Part shown: in pieces, positions 41,818-50,268 of the stretch
How positions within the stretch are numbered: the first letter of the stretch is position 1
How the letters are laid out: every line of letters starts with the position of its first letter
DNA from: Pseudomonas putida
Lineage (GTDB): Bacteria; Pseudomonadota; Gammaproteobacteria; Pseudomonadales; Pseudomonadaceae
Reading direction: 5' to 3'
Assembly: GCF_028682635.1 (NCBI RefSeq)
Contig: NZ_JANHLK010000030.1
Coordinates: 1 to 64,000 of the forward strand
DNA: 64,000 bases
The notes under the pieces: generated by a model
What the model was told of the DNA's origin: nothing
What the model saw: the letters and a program-made list of their open reading frames with translations, nothing else
Databases searched by the model: none
Made by a program: the position numbers and the translations under genes

Positions 41818-43278
41818 TTAATTGGGGAACAGAGGCAATTGATCGCTAGAAGTAGTTGCGAAAATTTTTTCAAGACGTATCCCTAGCAATCTCCAAGCCT
41901 CGGTTTTTTCCTTGGCATAATCATGATGAAGATAATGTCGACGAACCTTTGATCCACCAAGTACATGATTTTGGCAGCGATCAATTATCTCTATTGTTAT
42001 ACCGAGCTCTTGCATCATAGTTGCGCCTGTTCGGCGCAAATCGTGAGGGGTCCATTCACCTTTGCTTCCCTTGTTGAGCACCAATGAGTCATCGTGGTGG
42101 CGGCCAATAAGTGGTTTACTGCGTTTTTTGAATCGGCACTGCCGGTCACCGATTAACTTGCTAACTGTCTTCGTATCGACATGGCTTTTCTCGACTTTGC
42201 TGGGGAAGCAGTACGGTGTATGTCCGCTTTCCCTTTGCAATAGCTTGAATTGTGTCAGCACGAAAGAGGACATAAACACGTGGTGATCCTGACGTCTGCC
42301 CATATGTCCTTTGGTGGATTCGGCTGGAATGAGCCAGGTCCCTTTTTCCAGATCCACGTGTCTCCATTCAGACTTGAGCAGTTCTCCGATGCGGCAGAGG
42401 GTACCCAGACAGATCCAGACTGCGCATTGCACGCGTGGGTTTACTGGGCGGATACCAGAGTATTTCTGGCCGGCGGGTAGGGCGTCATAGTCGTGTGCCA
42501 GACGCGCGAAGATGTCGCGCAACTCGCGAATTTCATCAGGAGAAAGTACGCGGTCGCGTTGTTCTTGGTAGTCGTGATCGAGCAGTTTGTTGGCGTCTAT
42601 CAAGTAGGCCGGATTTCCATCGACCATTAGGGTGCGCCACGGCTTGCGTTTCTCAGCCCAGCGCAGCATCTGGCCGATGTCCTTACTGCGAATCACAACG
42701 GCGCGGTTCAGGCCGCGGGCTTTGACCGAGCGTAGGACAGTGAGCAGATCTTTCTCGGTGAGGTTGCGCAGCGGCTTATCGCCAATGACTGGTAACACGT
42801 CTTTGGTGAAGCTGCGGCGCAGTTCAGCGTTTCCGTCCTGGCGGGATACGCCGTCGCGAATCCACTCCTCGAAGAGATCAGTGACTGTCTTGTTCTCTCC
42901 CGCCTGACGTTCGGCCTCGGCAATGGTGGCGACAATGGCAGCCTGGGCTTCGATTCTGGCGGCCTTGCGGGCGGTGATGGGGTCTATGCCTTTAGTGATG
43001 CTCACTCTCATTTCGTCACGCTCGGCACGAATTTGCGCCAGCGATTTCTTCGGCCAACTGCCCAAACGGTGATCACGTTTGGTTCCGTGCAGTTTGAACT
43101 CGTAGCGAAATAGGAGAGTAATGCCGCGTACACCGGCGCGAACCTTGGCAGTCAGGCCACCGTCTTCGCGTAGCGTCCTCCCGTCATCCGCGGAGGTGAG
43201 CGCCTCCAGTTGCTTCGCCGTTAGTTTTGCCACTGTCGACCTAATGTCTGATTCCAGCGTCTTGAAATTTTGCCCCAC
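41818..43278 (-). CDS. P4-like tyrosine integrase
   Basis: The 486-residue protein has an N-terminal arm-binding domain (LTAKVRAGVRGITLLFRYEFKLHGTKRDHRLGSWP), a core-binding domain (VTDLFEEWIRDG...) and a catalytic domain. The tyrosine recombinase residues are R296 in LCRIGELLKSEW, H412 and R415 in TPHDLRRTGAT, H438 in CQNHVLGG, and Y449 in RRHYLHHDY. It appears intact. About 150 bases upstream lies the 3' part of a tRNA-Pro gene, a standard attachment site for P4-type islands. It therefore marks one edge of a genomic island extending leftward, perhaps including the decayed DNA from 39 kb on. Confidence 0.95.
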   Translation of the reverse strand: MGQNFKTLESDIRSTVAKLTAKQLEALTSADDGRTLREDGGLTAKVRAGVRGITLLFRYEFKLHGTKRDHRLGSWPKKSLAQIRAERDEMRVSITKGIDPITARKAARIEAQAAIVATIAEAERQAGENKTVTDLFEEWIRDGVSRQDGNAELRRSFTKDVLPVIGDKPLRNLTEKDLLTVLRSVKARGLNRAVVIRSKDIGQMLRWAEKRKPWRTLMVDGNPAYLIDANKLLDHDYQEQRDRVLSPDEIRELRDIFARLAHDYDALPAGQKYSGIRPVNPRVQCAVWICLGTLCRIGELLKSEWRHVDLEKGTWLIPAESTKGHMGRRQDHHVFMSSFVLTQFKLLQRESGHTPYCFPSKVEKSHVDTKTVSKLIGDRQCRFKKRSKPLIGRHHDDSLVLNKGSKGEWTPHDLRRTGATMMQELGITIEIIDRCQNHVLGGSKVRRHYLHHDYAKEKTEAWRLLGIRLEKIFATTSSDQLPLFPN

Positions 43279-43421
43279 TTTTGCCCCACCGAATCACTTG
43301 GCTGTCGATGGATATTAGTGGATCATTATAGACGTTAATATAGCCTGAATCCCCGTAAATTCCAGGTTAAAGCGTTCCATGAGAGTGTACGTTCGTCCAT
43401 GGAATTCCAGACCTTAAGTGT

Positions 43422-43466
43422 ATGGGGTGCTAGGGGTCGAGTGTTCGAATCACTCCGTCCCGACCA
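43422..43466 (+). other. tRNA-Pro 3' fragment, candidate att site
   Basis: The bases hold an anticodon-loop-like ATGGGGT and a perfect T-arm (GAGTG-TTCGAAT-CACTC). An acceptor strand (CGTCCCG), a discriminator A and CCA follow. The 5' half of the tRNA (an acceptor CGGGACG would be expected) is missing. The text fits tRNA-Pro with GGG anticodon. A terminator follows at 43493. No second copy is seen in the window. Confidence 0.82.
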
Positions 43467-43492
43467 TTATTCCTGATTAAAATCAGACACTT

Positions 43493-43519
43493 AAGCCGAT
43501 CATCTAGATCGGCTTTTTT
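43493..43519 (+). terminator. Terminator after the tRNA-Pro fragment
   Basis: AAGCCGATC, loop ATCTA, GATCGGCTTTTTT: strong Rho-independent form, probably the original tRNA terminator. Confidence 0.93.
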
Positions 43520-43567
43520 GTGCCTGCGCAAAACCCGCGCAAAACTAGCCGGTGATTTCGCTGATAT

Positions 43568-43720
43568 TCAGGTCCCGATTTGCCTCGGCCCCCAGATGGC
43601 CTCCTCGTGGTCGCGCTGGTAGTTTTTGGTCATGCCCTCGCTCGCATGATCTGCGCGTGGATCGTTGGATTGGTGATGTAATCCAGGCAGTAATTGGCGT
43701 TGTCTCCAATCAGGCGCCCC
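43568..43720 (-). pseudogene. Second tyrosine integrase remnant (C-terminus)
   Basis: The minus-strand frame ends HASEGMTKNYQRDHEEAIWGPRQIGT, which resembles the last residues after the catalytic His of phage-type integrases (...H.S..MT..Y...). The catalytic body is gone. It lies just outside the tRNA fragment and suggests repeated use of this attachment site. Confidence 0.6.
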
Positions 43721-43805
43721 AAGTGGGGGGACCGTTCGTCGGCGCTCGCGCACGATCAACAAATTGCCAAGTCGATGAAGTAGCCCAAAAAAAAGACAGG
43801 TTCTT

Positions 43806-44024
43806 ATGCGACCACTAATCCTCGATTTGCCGAATGGGCGTGAGCTCGCAAATGAACTTGATCTTGCAATCGGGCAGATGATGGCCATCCCGGTCGAACT
43901 AATCGGTGGCACAGAGTGGCTGGCGGCTTCCACCAGGCAGCAGCAAGCCTTCCAAAAATGGCGAGAGTATCTTCAGCTCATGGCTGATGGGCGAGTAAGT
44001 GTCGAGTCGTTAAGGGTCGCCTGA
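43806..44024 (+). CDS. Small hypothetical protein
   Basis: A 72-codon frame (PLILDLPNGRELANELDLAIGQMMAIPVELIGGTEWLAAS...) with ACAGG before the ATG. It is soluble in character, with no signal or membrane segment. It looks like a phage or island accessory protein; function unknown. It might be an old prophage gene beside the integrase remnant. Confidence 0.5.
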   Translation: MRPLILDLPNGRELANELDLAIGQMMAIPVELIGGTEWLAASTRQQQAFQKWREYLQLMADGRVSVESLRVA

Positions 44025-44177
44025 TTTATGGCCCGTTGTAGATGAGTCGGTGCAAGTAGAGCGGGGCTGCTATAGACAGGAGGATCATGTCTTGCCAACA
44101 GCTTCTCGGACATATGCGAGGGTTGCATGGCGTCAACAGTACTGCACGGCGCAGGGCCGGCGCTGACCGCAAATGAA

Positions 44178-44202
44178 AAAGCCCGACACTGGGTCGGGCT
44201 TT
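44178..44202. terminator. Rho-independent terminator
   Basis: AAAGCCCGAC, loop ACTGG, GTCGGGCTTT. Good stem, short T run, between the small frame at 43806 and the lipoprotein gene. Confidence 0.85.
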
Positions 44203-44369
44203 CCAATCACGTAGCCAATTCCTTTTGGCTGACTGCATTGTGCTTGGCAAGTGTGACGAAGGCGTGACGGGAGTGCGCATATCAGGTGCAGACCTGATTT
44301 CTGACGATGCAAGGGAAACGCGCCTAAGCTCAACCCAGCTTCCATAACAATTAAAGGCCGAGGTGCAGC

Positions 44370-44756
44370 GTGAGTATCAAAAGCACTAGCTTTACGATCA
44401 TTGTCCTTGTGTTATCAGGCTGCGTCAATTCCGGCAGCGAGCCCATGAAGCCTGTACCGCCTTCTGCGGTGACCCTGGACGACGCGCAGATTCGAGCGGC
44501 CTTGACCGGATATAAACTGAACAATGTCAACAAACCATCATCGTTGAGTTTTAACGCTGACGGGTCGGAAATCTTCAAAAGGTCTGGGGCTGAGCCTCTG
44601 ACGGAACGATGGAAAGTCAAAGACGGAATTCTATGTATTGAATCCCCGGGCTACCCCATGGAATGTGCGCGAGTGAAAGCGGACAAAGATGACTACTGGT
44701 TTGTCAGTACAGACAGCGGCGAGGTGCGTTATCAGTTCACCCGGTCTCCCCAGTGA
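44370..44756 (+). CDS. Small lipoprotein
   Basis: The 128-residue protein starts at a GTG with GAGG upstream. The lipobox LSGC gives a mature Cys at residue 18. The rest is a small domain: VTLDDAQIRAALTGYKLNN, SLSFNADGSEIFKRSG, GILCIESPGYPMECARVKADKDDYWFVSTDSGEVRYQF. This pattern resembles small beta-barrel lipoproteins that respond to envelope conditions, but I do not recognise the family. It probably sits in the inner or outer membrane facing the periplasm. Confidence 0.75.
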   Translation: MSIKSTSFTIIVLVLSGCVNSGSEPMKPVPPSAVTLDDAQIRAALTGYKLNNVNKPSSLSFNADGSEIFKRSGAEPLTERWKVKDGILCIESPGYPMECARVKADKDDYWFVSTDSGEVRYQFTRSPQ

Positions 44757-44795
44757 AGCGAAAACCGTCGCGGGGTGCAAAACGCAAAACTGACC

Positions 44796-44999
44796 TCAAT
44801 GCAAAACCCTGCGACTCTCTCCAATCCTGATCCGATCAAGCGCCCGATTTAATGCGTCCAAGGCATCGAGGAGAGCTTTCGCCTCAGCTTCCCGGCCATC
44901 TCCCCACAGTCTTTCCGCCATCTTGTTCAGGGCCTGGATAGACCTTTCAATGTCTGCAGCGGTTGCTGCGGGTGTGTCTGTCTGCCGCTTCTTTGGCAT
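44796..44999 (-). CDS. Small coiled-coil hypothetical protein
   Basis: The 67-residue protein is taken from ATG 44999 (GGAG upstream): PKKRQTDTPAATAADIERSIQALNKMAERLWGDGREAEAKALLDALDALNRALDRI. The helix-rich text has heptad-like spacing of Leu and Ala. No known domain. A longer frame to 45134 has an implausible Cys-rich N-terminus. Confidence 0.55.
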   Translation of the reverse strand: MPKKRQTDTPAATAADIERSIQALNKMAERLWGDGREAEAKALLDALDALNRALDRIRIGESRRVLH

Positions 45000-45222
45000 T
45001 TTCAATATTGCTCCGTGCTCGATTTTAAGCGTGTGCCACAGGCGCAGCGGGGAGATAGTGGAAGCCACTATCTCGTAACGTGACTCGTAATGGCCAGATT
45101 GAATCCGACACTCCAGGCATTCATAACAGACCACAGATACATTTGGCGCGCATCGTTTTTGTAGACACTCTCATGTCTAATTGCCACTATCACGCGTCTT
45201 GTACCTGAACCGGATTTTTTCC

Positions 45223-45693
45223 ATGCGTAAGCTACTTTTTCTTGTAATGCTGGCTGTTGTGGTAACCGGCTGCTCCAGCCGTAAAGACTTTTACGCAACC
45301 GGTGGGAGCCGGGCGGATGGTTCGATCGACATGGCTTACGACTTCAAACCCTTTGAGACTCCGATCGTTGACTATAAGCAAGCAGAATCGATTGCAAATA
45401 GTAAATGTGCGGTTTGGGGTTACAACCGAGCCGAACCTTTCGGCGGGCAAACCCAGAATTGCCAGGTTCGCGATGGCTGGGGTAACTGCACGGCTGGCCA
45501 GATGATCGTCAAATATCAATGCATTGGAAACATCACGCCATCTAACCAGACCACAGTTCCTACGCTCACCACTGTTCCGGTTGGACTGCTGACCCCTGCT
45601 CAGTACAAAGAATCACGCGTCAAAGCGTTAATGGATCAAAATCTCCTCTACGCCGAGTACCAAAAGCAGTATCAGGTGATAATGGCTGAGTAA
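45223..45693 (+). CDS. YecR-like lipoprotein
   Basis: The 156-residue protein starts at ATG 45223. The lipobox is VVTGC, giving mature Cys17, followed by SSRKDFYATGGSRADGSIDMAYDFKPFETPIVDYKQAESIANSKCAVWGYNRAEPFGG, which matches the YecR-like lipoprotein family. Four Cys residues in the domain (NSKCAVWG, QNCQV, GNCTAG, YQCIG) may form disulfides in the periplasm. The C-terminal tail (LTPAQYKESRVKALMDQNLLYAEYQKQY) is helical and extends the usual family length. Function unknown; YecR in E. coli is in the flagellar regulon. Confidence 0.82.
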   Translation: MRKLLFLVMLAVVVTGCSSRKDFYATGGSRADGSIDMAYDFKPFETPIVDYKQAESIANSKCAVWGYNRAEPFGGQTQNCQVRDGWGNCTAGQMIVKYQCIGNITPSNQTTVPTLTTVPVGLLTPAQYKESRVKALMDQNLLYAEYQKQYQVIMAE

Positions 45694-45883
45694 TTTTAAC
45701 AACGCTGGTTTTACTGTTCGGCTCAATTTCTCAGCATCTCTTTGCGGCCGTTTGGGAACTGAGCCAGTTCTTCATTCGAAACAAACTGCCTCTCCGCAAC
45801 AGCGTGAAATGGAGGCGACGTGGTGGTTCAAGGTGCTTCGAGACATACTCAGCAATCAAATCCGAATCCGCAGGTCACAACAC

Positions 45884-47086
45884 ATGGAAGTCACACCGCA
45901 GCTCAATGAGCTATTTGCGTGCGATGAGTTCTTGGCACTAACTCAATACACGCGGGCATTCGACCCGTTTAGGGTGATGGGGGTAAGCACCAAGGAGCTA
46001 CTGCACTCCAGGGTTATAGCAGCGTTTCTCAGCGCCAACGAACCTCATGGTCTAGGGAGCACTTTTCGTGACGAGTACGTGGCGTCACTAATGAACTGCC
46101 GTCAGGTAGGGGCTGCGCGACCTATCAATGCAACAATACTGGTAAACGCTGTCGGCGCTCATGCCAAGGTCGCTAGAGAACTAGCGGGAATCGATATCCT
46201 CCTCGACTTTCCCGACTTGCGACTGGTCCTTGCAATCGAGAACAAAATTCACGCGATTGATCAACCCAAACAGCTGAAACGCTATCAAGAATCACTGTGT
46301 GAACTCTTCCCGTATTACGAGCACCGAGCAATAGTCTATCTGACACCCACCGGGCGTGACTCCCCAACTGCAAACCTGGATTGCTCGCGTGTCCCTATTT
46401 ACTACCAGTCCTATGCAATGATCGCAGCCTTGCTTAGGGGGTGCCGCCCCTTGGCTAGTCCACCGGCCGGTGTTTTTATTGACCAGTTCACCAGCCATAT
46501 TGAGCGCTCCATGACCGACAGTTCCGAAATCAAGGCCCTCTGCTGGGGTGTCTTCGAAAAGAGCGAAGAAGCGTACGAGCATATGGCAAAACACCTTTTT
46601 TATTGCCGGCAACGTAAGTTCGCAACGCGATTCACCGCTCTAGAACTCGAGATAAGGCAAGGCAGCCAGTTCAAAGAATGGGGCAACGAGATCCAGACAC
46701 GGATCGTAGAGGCCAGCAAGGGCGATAACCCCTATTTCGATCTAGATGTCAGGCTAAAGTCTTGGCCTGATGGTGTGTGGGTAAAGCTCTACAAGCACAA
46801 CTGGCTCGGGGTGTTTCCGTTTTTTCTTGCACAGGATAGCGAAATGGTTTCTCAACGCCTTGAGCAATTCTGCACATCGTCACGCGATGTGCCGGACTGG
46901 ATTGGTCACAAGTATGCATCCCTCAGGTTTCAGCTGAAAACTGATCGGGCAGTGAGCGAGAACGGCAATCGCGCTGCAGATTCTGACTACAACGCGGCCC
47001 TTACTCGTGTACGTGAATGCATTGTGGAGATCAACGATGCACTAAATGCGACGCATTCCTTGCCCGCCGAATTGTCAATTGCCTGA
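45884..47086 (+). CDS. PD-(D/E)XK nuclease-like protein
   Basis: The frame is open from 45752 (TTG) but ATG 45884 is preferred, because the preceding 44 residues look non-coding; the start is not certain. In the 400-residue form the nuclease core is GIDILLDFPDLRLVLAIENKIHA, with Asp104, Glu119 and Lys121 forming the PD-(D/E)XK triad. A Gln in DQPKQLKRYQESL follows. This fold is used by restriction-like and repair enzymes and by PD-(D/E)XK phage-defence proteins. The remaining 250 residues hold no domain I recognise. It stands alone in island DNA, so a defence role is possible but not shown. Confidence 0.72.
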   Translation: MEVTPQLNELFACDEFLALTQYTRAFDPFRVMGVSTKELLHSRVIAAFLSANEPHGLGSTFRDEYVASLMNCRQVGAARPINATILVNAVGAHAKVARELAGIDILLDFPDLRLVLAIENKIHAIDQPKQLKRYQESLCELFPYYEHRAIVYLTPTGRDSPTANLDCSRVPIYYQSYAMIAALLRGCRPLASPPAGVFIDQFTSHIERSMTDSSEIKALCWGVFEKSEEAYEHMAKHLFYCRQRKFATRFTALELEIRQGSQFKEWGNEIQTRIVEASKGDNPYFDLDVRLKSWPDGVWVKLYKHNWLGVFPFFLAQDSEMVSQRLEQFCTSSRDVPDWIGHKYASLRFQLKTDRAVSENGNRAADSDYNAALTRVRECIVEINDALNATHSLPAELSIA

Positions 47087-47398
47087 TTGGGCACGTGAAT
47101 CCGTAAGCCATAACGGTCTTGTTCTGGAAGGCTTATATCGAGGGGCAATTGTCAGCCAGGACAAAGACGGTTTGTGCAAAACCTCCGCTGGAGACCACGA
47201 TTTACCATTTGGATAAGGGTAAACAAGCGGATTTTTTGCCATACGTCGATGCGCCCGCTCAACAGTGAACTGGATTGGAAGGAAGAGAAGCAGCGAAACG
47301 CGACTCAAGGTCCAGGACATCGCCTGAGCATTGACTGAGGGGCAGGGCACGCATATACAGGTGCCCTTTGCACAGTTTAGTCAACGCAGGAAACGTAA
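47087..47398. other. Intergenic region before the acidic peptide gene
   Basis: 312 bases without a supported gene. AGGAAACG at 47389-47396 is the ribosome site of the next gene. Confidence 0.4.
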
Positions 47399-47590
47399 AT
47401 GAGCGATGAGATTGATATTCCTGAGCCCGAGCACGACCATCTGCTCGATCATGAATTCCACGATGATGAACCCTGGGTTGAAGAAGACGCCCAGGGCATT
47501 CTTGACGATGAAGACGAAGAAGATGATGACCTTGATTTTCTTGATTCGATTGATCAAGAGGACAGGGGCGACAATATCAAGGATTGCTAG
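47399..47590 (+). CDS. Highly acidic small protein
   Basis: A 63-residue product (EIDIPEPEHDHLLDHEFHDDEPWVEEDAQGILDDEDEEDDDLDFLD) with AGGAAACG before the ATG. Nearly half the residues are Asp or Glu, with His near the start. Such proteins can mimic DNA, bind metal or neutralise a basic partner. No family recognised. It overlaps the next frame by seven bases. Confidence 0.6.
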   Translation: MSDEIDIPEPEHDHLLDHEFHDDEPWVEEDAQGILDDEDEEDDDLDFLDSIDQEDRGDNIKDC

Positions 47591-47826
47591 GATGGCTGCG
47601 TTTTTTCAAGGAGGAAGCCAATGAAATACTCAAGGCCCTGAACGCAGCCTCAGAACGTTTTCTCAGCAGGTTTACCCGCAAGCAGTTTTTCTTTGCTGGC
47701 ATCGCGGTCACCGCGGTCACCTATTCGTTGGCCTATACAGTCCCTGTATACAAGTCCCTTTACCTGGCCATGATCGGTGGTTGGCTGTTCGGTATGATGT
47801 TCGCGAGCTTTCATCCTGCCAAATGA
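47584..47826 (+). CDS. Small membrane protein
   Basis: An 80-residue frame starting at TTG 47584, overlapping the acidic gene's stop. Start uncertain: GGAGGAAG at 47611-47618 lies inside it and precedes an ATG in another frame. An amphipathic helix (FKEEANEILKALNAASERFLSRF) precedes two hydrophobic segments (FFFAGIAVTAVTYSLAYTV and YLAMIGGWLFGMMFASF). Overlap with the acidic peptide suggests a coupled pair. Function unknown. Confidence 0.5.
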   Translation: MLGWLRFFKEEANEILKALNAASERFLSRFTRKQFFFAGIAVTAVTYSLAYTVPVYKSLYLAMIGGWLFGMMFASFHPAK

Positions 47827-47866
47827 GCTCGGAAATCGAGCAGCCAACTTTATTGATGAGGGTTGA

Positions 47867-48595
47867 ATGGCCTATTTTTCCGACAATTTGAACGCTCTGC
47901 CGGGGCTGGCGCATGCATTCGACGAAGCCTGCGATACCCGCACACCCGCGGGCCTGTTTTATTGTGCCCAGAAGCATGGTGCCAACGTTATTGAGGTCGG
48001 TGATGAGCAACTGGCTGGAATCATCGCTGGGGATGCGGTGTTCACCCGCACAACACGTCCAATAGGCATCGTGACGGCAGATTGCCTGCCCATACTCATT
48101 GGTTCTACAACGGATCAGTTCGTTGCAGCCATACATGGCGGCTGGCAGGGATTAACGGCAGGGATAATCGAAAACTCCTTCAATGCCTTCCGTCTAGCTG
48201 GCATTTCTTTGGACAATTTGCAGGTGGCAATAGGCCCAGCCATACAGACATGTTGCTATGAGGTTGGAAGCGCCCTTGCCGACAAGATAGAACAGGTGCA
48301 TGGGTACTTGTGGCGCGGGAGGCAGGCCCCTTGGTCAACCACTCGCGAAATGTCAGGGATGACCTCCAATTTCCGTCAAGCGCCCGCCAGTCACGGCGAG
48401 GCCTGGTTTGATCTCACTCTTTATTGTCTTTATTTGCTGGAGGCGTCGGGAGTGGATCGTGCTCAAGTGCAGACAGCAGGCGTATGCACTTATTGCGCAG
48501 GGCAGAACTGGGGCAGTTACAGGCGACGAACTCATCGAGTAGAGGAAAAAACCTATCAGTACTCATGGATCTGCCTAGGGGATGTTGATGCTTGA
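47867..48595 (+). CDS. Polyphenol oxidase/PgeF (YfiH) family protein
   Basis: The 242-residue protein has the family set: FYCAQKHGANV, GDAVFTRTTRPIGIVTADCLPILIG (active Cys), AAIHGGWQGLTAGIIENSF (His), IGPAIQTCCYEVG (Cys) and CTYCAGQNWGSYRR near the end. These zinc proteins act as purine nucleoside phosphorylases or deaminases, or correct peptidoglycan precursors (PgeF in E. coli). Pseudomonas normally has another copy near clpB/rluD, so this island copy would be extra. The sequence around it is less GC-rich than the core. It follows the membrane protein gene by 40 bases. Confidence 0.88.
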   Translation: MAYFSDNLNALPGLAHAFDEACDTRTPAGLFYCAQKHGANVIEVGDEQLAGIIAGDAVFTRTTRPIGIVTADCLPILIGSTTDQFVAAIHGGWQGLTAGIIENSFNAFRLAGISLDNLQVAIGPAIQTCCYEVGSALADKIEQVHGYLWRGRQAPWSTTREMSGMTSNFRQAPASHGEAWFDLTLYCLYLLEASGVDRAQVQTAGVCTYCAGQNWGSYRRRTHRVEEKTYQYSWICLGDVDA

Positions 48596-48718
48596 AGGCG
48601 TCATCATGAATGCGAAGGTCGTGGGAATGCAAAGGAGGATCGAGGGCCCTTAGCAGGACCCTCGCTTCAATTCTCGATCTCGTACCAGTGAAGGCAACAC
48701 TAGTATGGGATCAACCGC

Positions 48719-49936
48719 TTAGTTGGCGGTCTTCAGTTGCCCTTGCGCGCTCGATCCGGTGCGCGCAATCACGGTCAGGATCGACAGGGCAGCAATCACC
48801 AACCCTGGTGAGGTCGCCAGAAGCACGCCCGTGGTGCCTGCACCGGCTGCGAGGATCTGCCCGGCGGCCAAGGGGCCTGCCACCGAGCCCAGGCGGCCGA
48901 TGGCCACGGCGGCGCCGACACCGGTGGCGCGCACTGCGGTTGGGTAGGACGGTGGCGCCAGGGCGTAGAGCACCAGTTGCGCCGCCATGACGAACAACCC
49001 GGCGGCAAACCCGGCGATCGCCATCGGTACGATACCCACGGCCAAGCCGACCCCGGCCAGCGCCGTCAGCAACCCGGCATAGACGAACAGCACGACCTTG
49101 ACGCCGTTGCAACGGTCCAGGAGCAGGCCGCCGAGCAGCGAGCCGAGGGCGCCGCCGATGTTGAACAGCATTTGCACCATGCCCGCCTGGGGTTTGCTGA
49201 AGCCCTGTTCCAGCAGCAATGAAGGCAGCCAGTTGAGCAGCATGTACATCACGGTCAGGGTGAAGAAATAGCTCAGCCACAAGGCCAGGGTGTTGCGTGT
49301 GCGACCTTCGCCGAACAGTGCCTGTGCGCTGGAGGGGCGCAGGTTGCCAGTGGCTGAATGTTGCTGGCGGAAGGCGCTGGATTCGGGCAGCAGCAGGGCC
49401 ATCAGCGGTACGACCAGCAAGGGTGCCAGGCCGCCGATGATGAAGGTGGTCTGCCAGTGTTCACTGGAAAACATCGCCACCACCGCCGCGAGTGCACCGC
49501 CCAGGGGAACTCCGCAATACATGACGCTGATGGCGGTGCCGCGGTTGCGTTCGCTGACGGCTTCGGCGCACAGGGCGATCAGGTTGGGCAGGGCGGCGCC
49601 CAGGCCCAGGCCGGTCATGAAGCGCACCAGCAACAGGCTGGAGTAGCTCTCGACGTAGGCCGTGCAAAGGGAAAACACGCCGAACAGCAGCACGGCACTG
49701 ACGAGGATTTTCTTGCGGCCGATGCGATCGGCGATCCAGCCGCCAAAAAATGCTCCGGGCAGCAGGCCGATGATCCCGGCGCTGAACACCCAACCCATCA
49801 TCTTCGGGTCCAGGGCAAAACTCTGGCGCAGCCCGGCGGCAGCGGTGCCGGCAGCCTGCAGATCGAAACCCTCGATCAGCGCAACGATAAAGCACAAAGC
49901 GATTGTCAGCGTCGAACGACGCGATGGGCTGTCCAT
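48719..49936 (-). CDS. MFS transporter, aromatic acid:H+ symporter type
   Basis: The 405-residue protein has twelve hydrophobic segments. Its MFS loop motif is GWIADRIGRKKILVSAVLLFGVFSL between segments 2 and 3, repeated as GGLLLDRCNGVKVVLFV between 8 and 9. The AAHS subfamily motif FDLQAAGTAAAGLRQSF follows the first segment (ALCFIVALIEG) with the conserved Asp. It is divergent from the OprD porin gene in a ferulate cluster and should carry hydroxycinnamates or related aromatic acids across the inner membrane. Confidence 0.92.
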   Translation of the reverse strand: MDSPSRRSTLTIALCFIVALIEGFDLQAAGTAAAGLRQSFALDPKMMGWVFSAGIIGLLPGAFFGGWIADRIGRKKILVSAVLLFGVFSLCTAYVESYSSLLLVRFMTGLGLGAALPNLIALCAEAVSERNRGTAISVMYCGVPLGGALAAVVAMFSSEHWQTTFIIGGLAPLLVVPLMALLLPESSAFRQQHSATGNLRPSSAQALFGEGRTRNTLALWLSYFFTLTVMYMLLNWLPSLLLEQGFSKPQAGMVQMLFNIGGALGSLLGGLLLDRCNGVKVVLFVYAGLLTALAGVGLAVGIVPMAIAGFAAGLFVMAAQLVLYALAPPSYPTAVRATGVGAAVAIGRLGSVAGPLAAGQILAAGAGTTGVLLATSPGLVIAALSILTVIARTGSSAQGQLKTAN

Positions 49937-50268
49937 GGGTGAAACCTCATTGTTGTTTTTGTTGTGGAGTCGAGCCGTCCCATCGCACAGGGTACGCGGA
50001 AGATGACTGCCGATGAATAAGATAACAAAGATAACTAAAAAATGAACTGCCTCATGAAAATCCGAAAAATCAGCCGATAAGGCTTATAAATCAACTACTA
50101 AGATCATGATGAAGCGGCTAACTGGAAAATAGATAATAATATTAATGTTCGATTATCGGTCATTCGCCGTTGACAGCTGTCATCGGCTGTTTCCATTCTC
50201 TGTTCGCGAAGCCGGCTGCAGTGCGCTCCCCCGGCAGCACAAACAACAATAAAAAATGGAAATCGAAC
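49937..50268. promoter_or_regulatory. Divergent control region of MFS and OprD genes
   Basis: 332 bases, AT-rich from 50020 to 50160. No single palindrome stands out. It should carry both divergent promoters. GAGG at 49947-49950 on the minus strand is the MFS ribosome site region. Confidence 0.45.

Noticed and set aside
43422..43466. Complete tRNA gene
   Set aside because: Only the anticodon loop, T-arm and acceptor 3' strand are present; the 5' half is absent, so it is an att fragment.
46173..46612. Minus-strand frames opposite the PD-(D/E)XK gene
   Set aside because: Shadows without a start signal; the plus frame has the nuclease triad.
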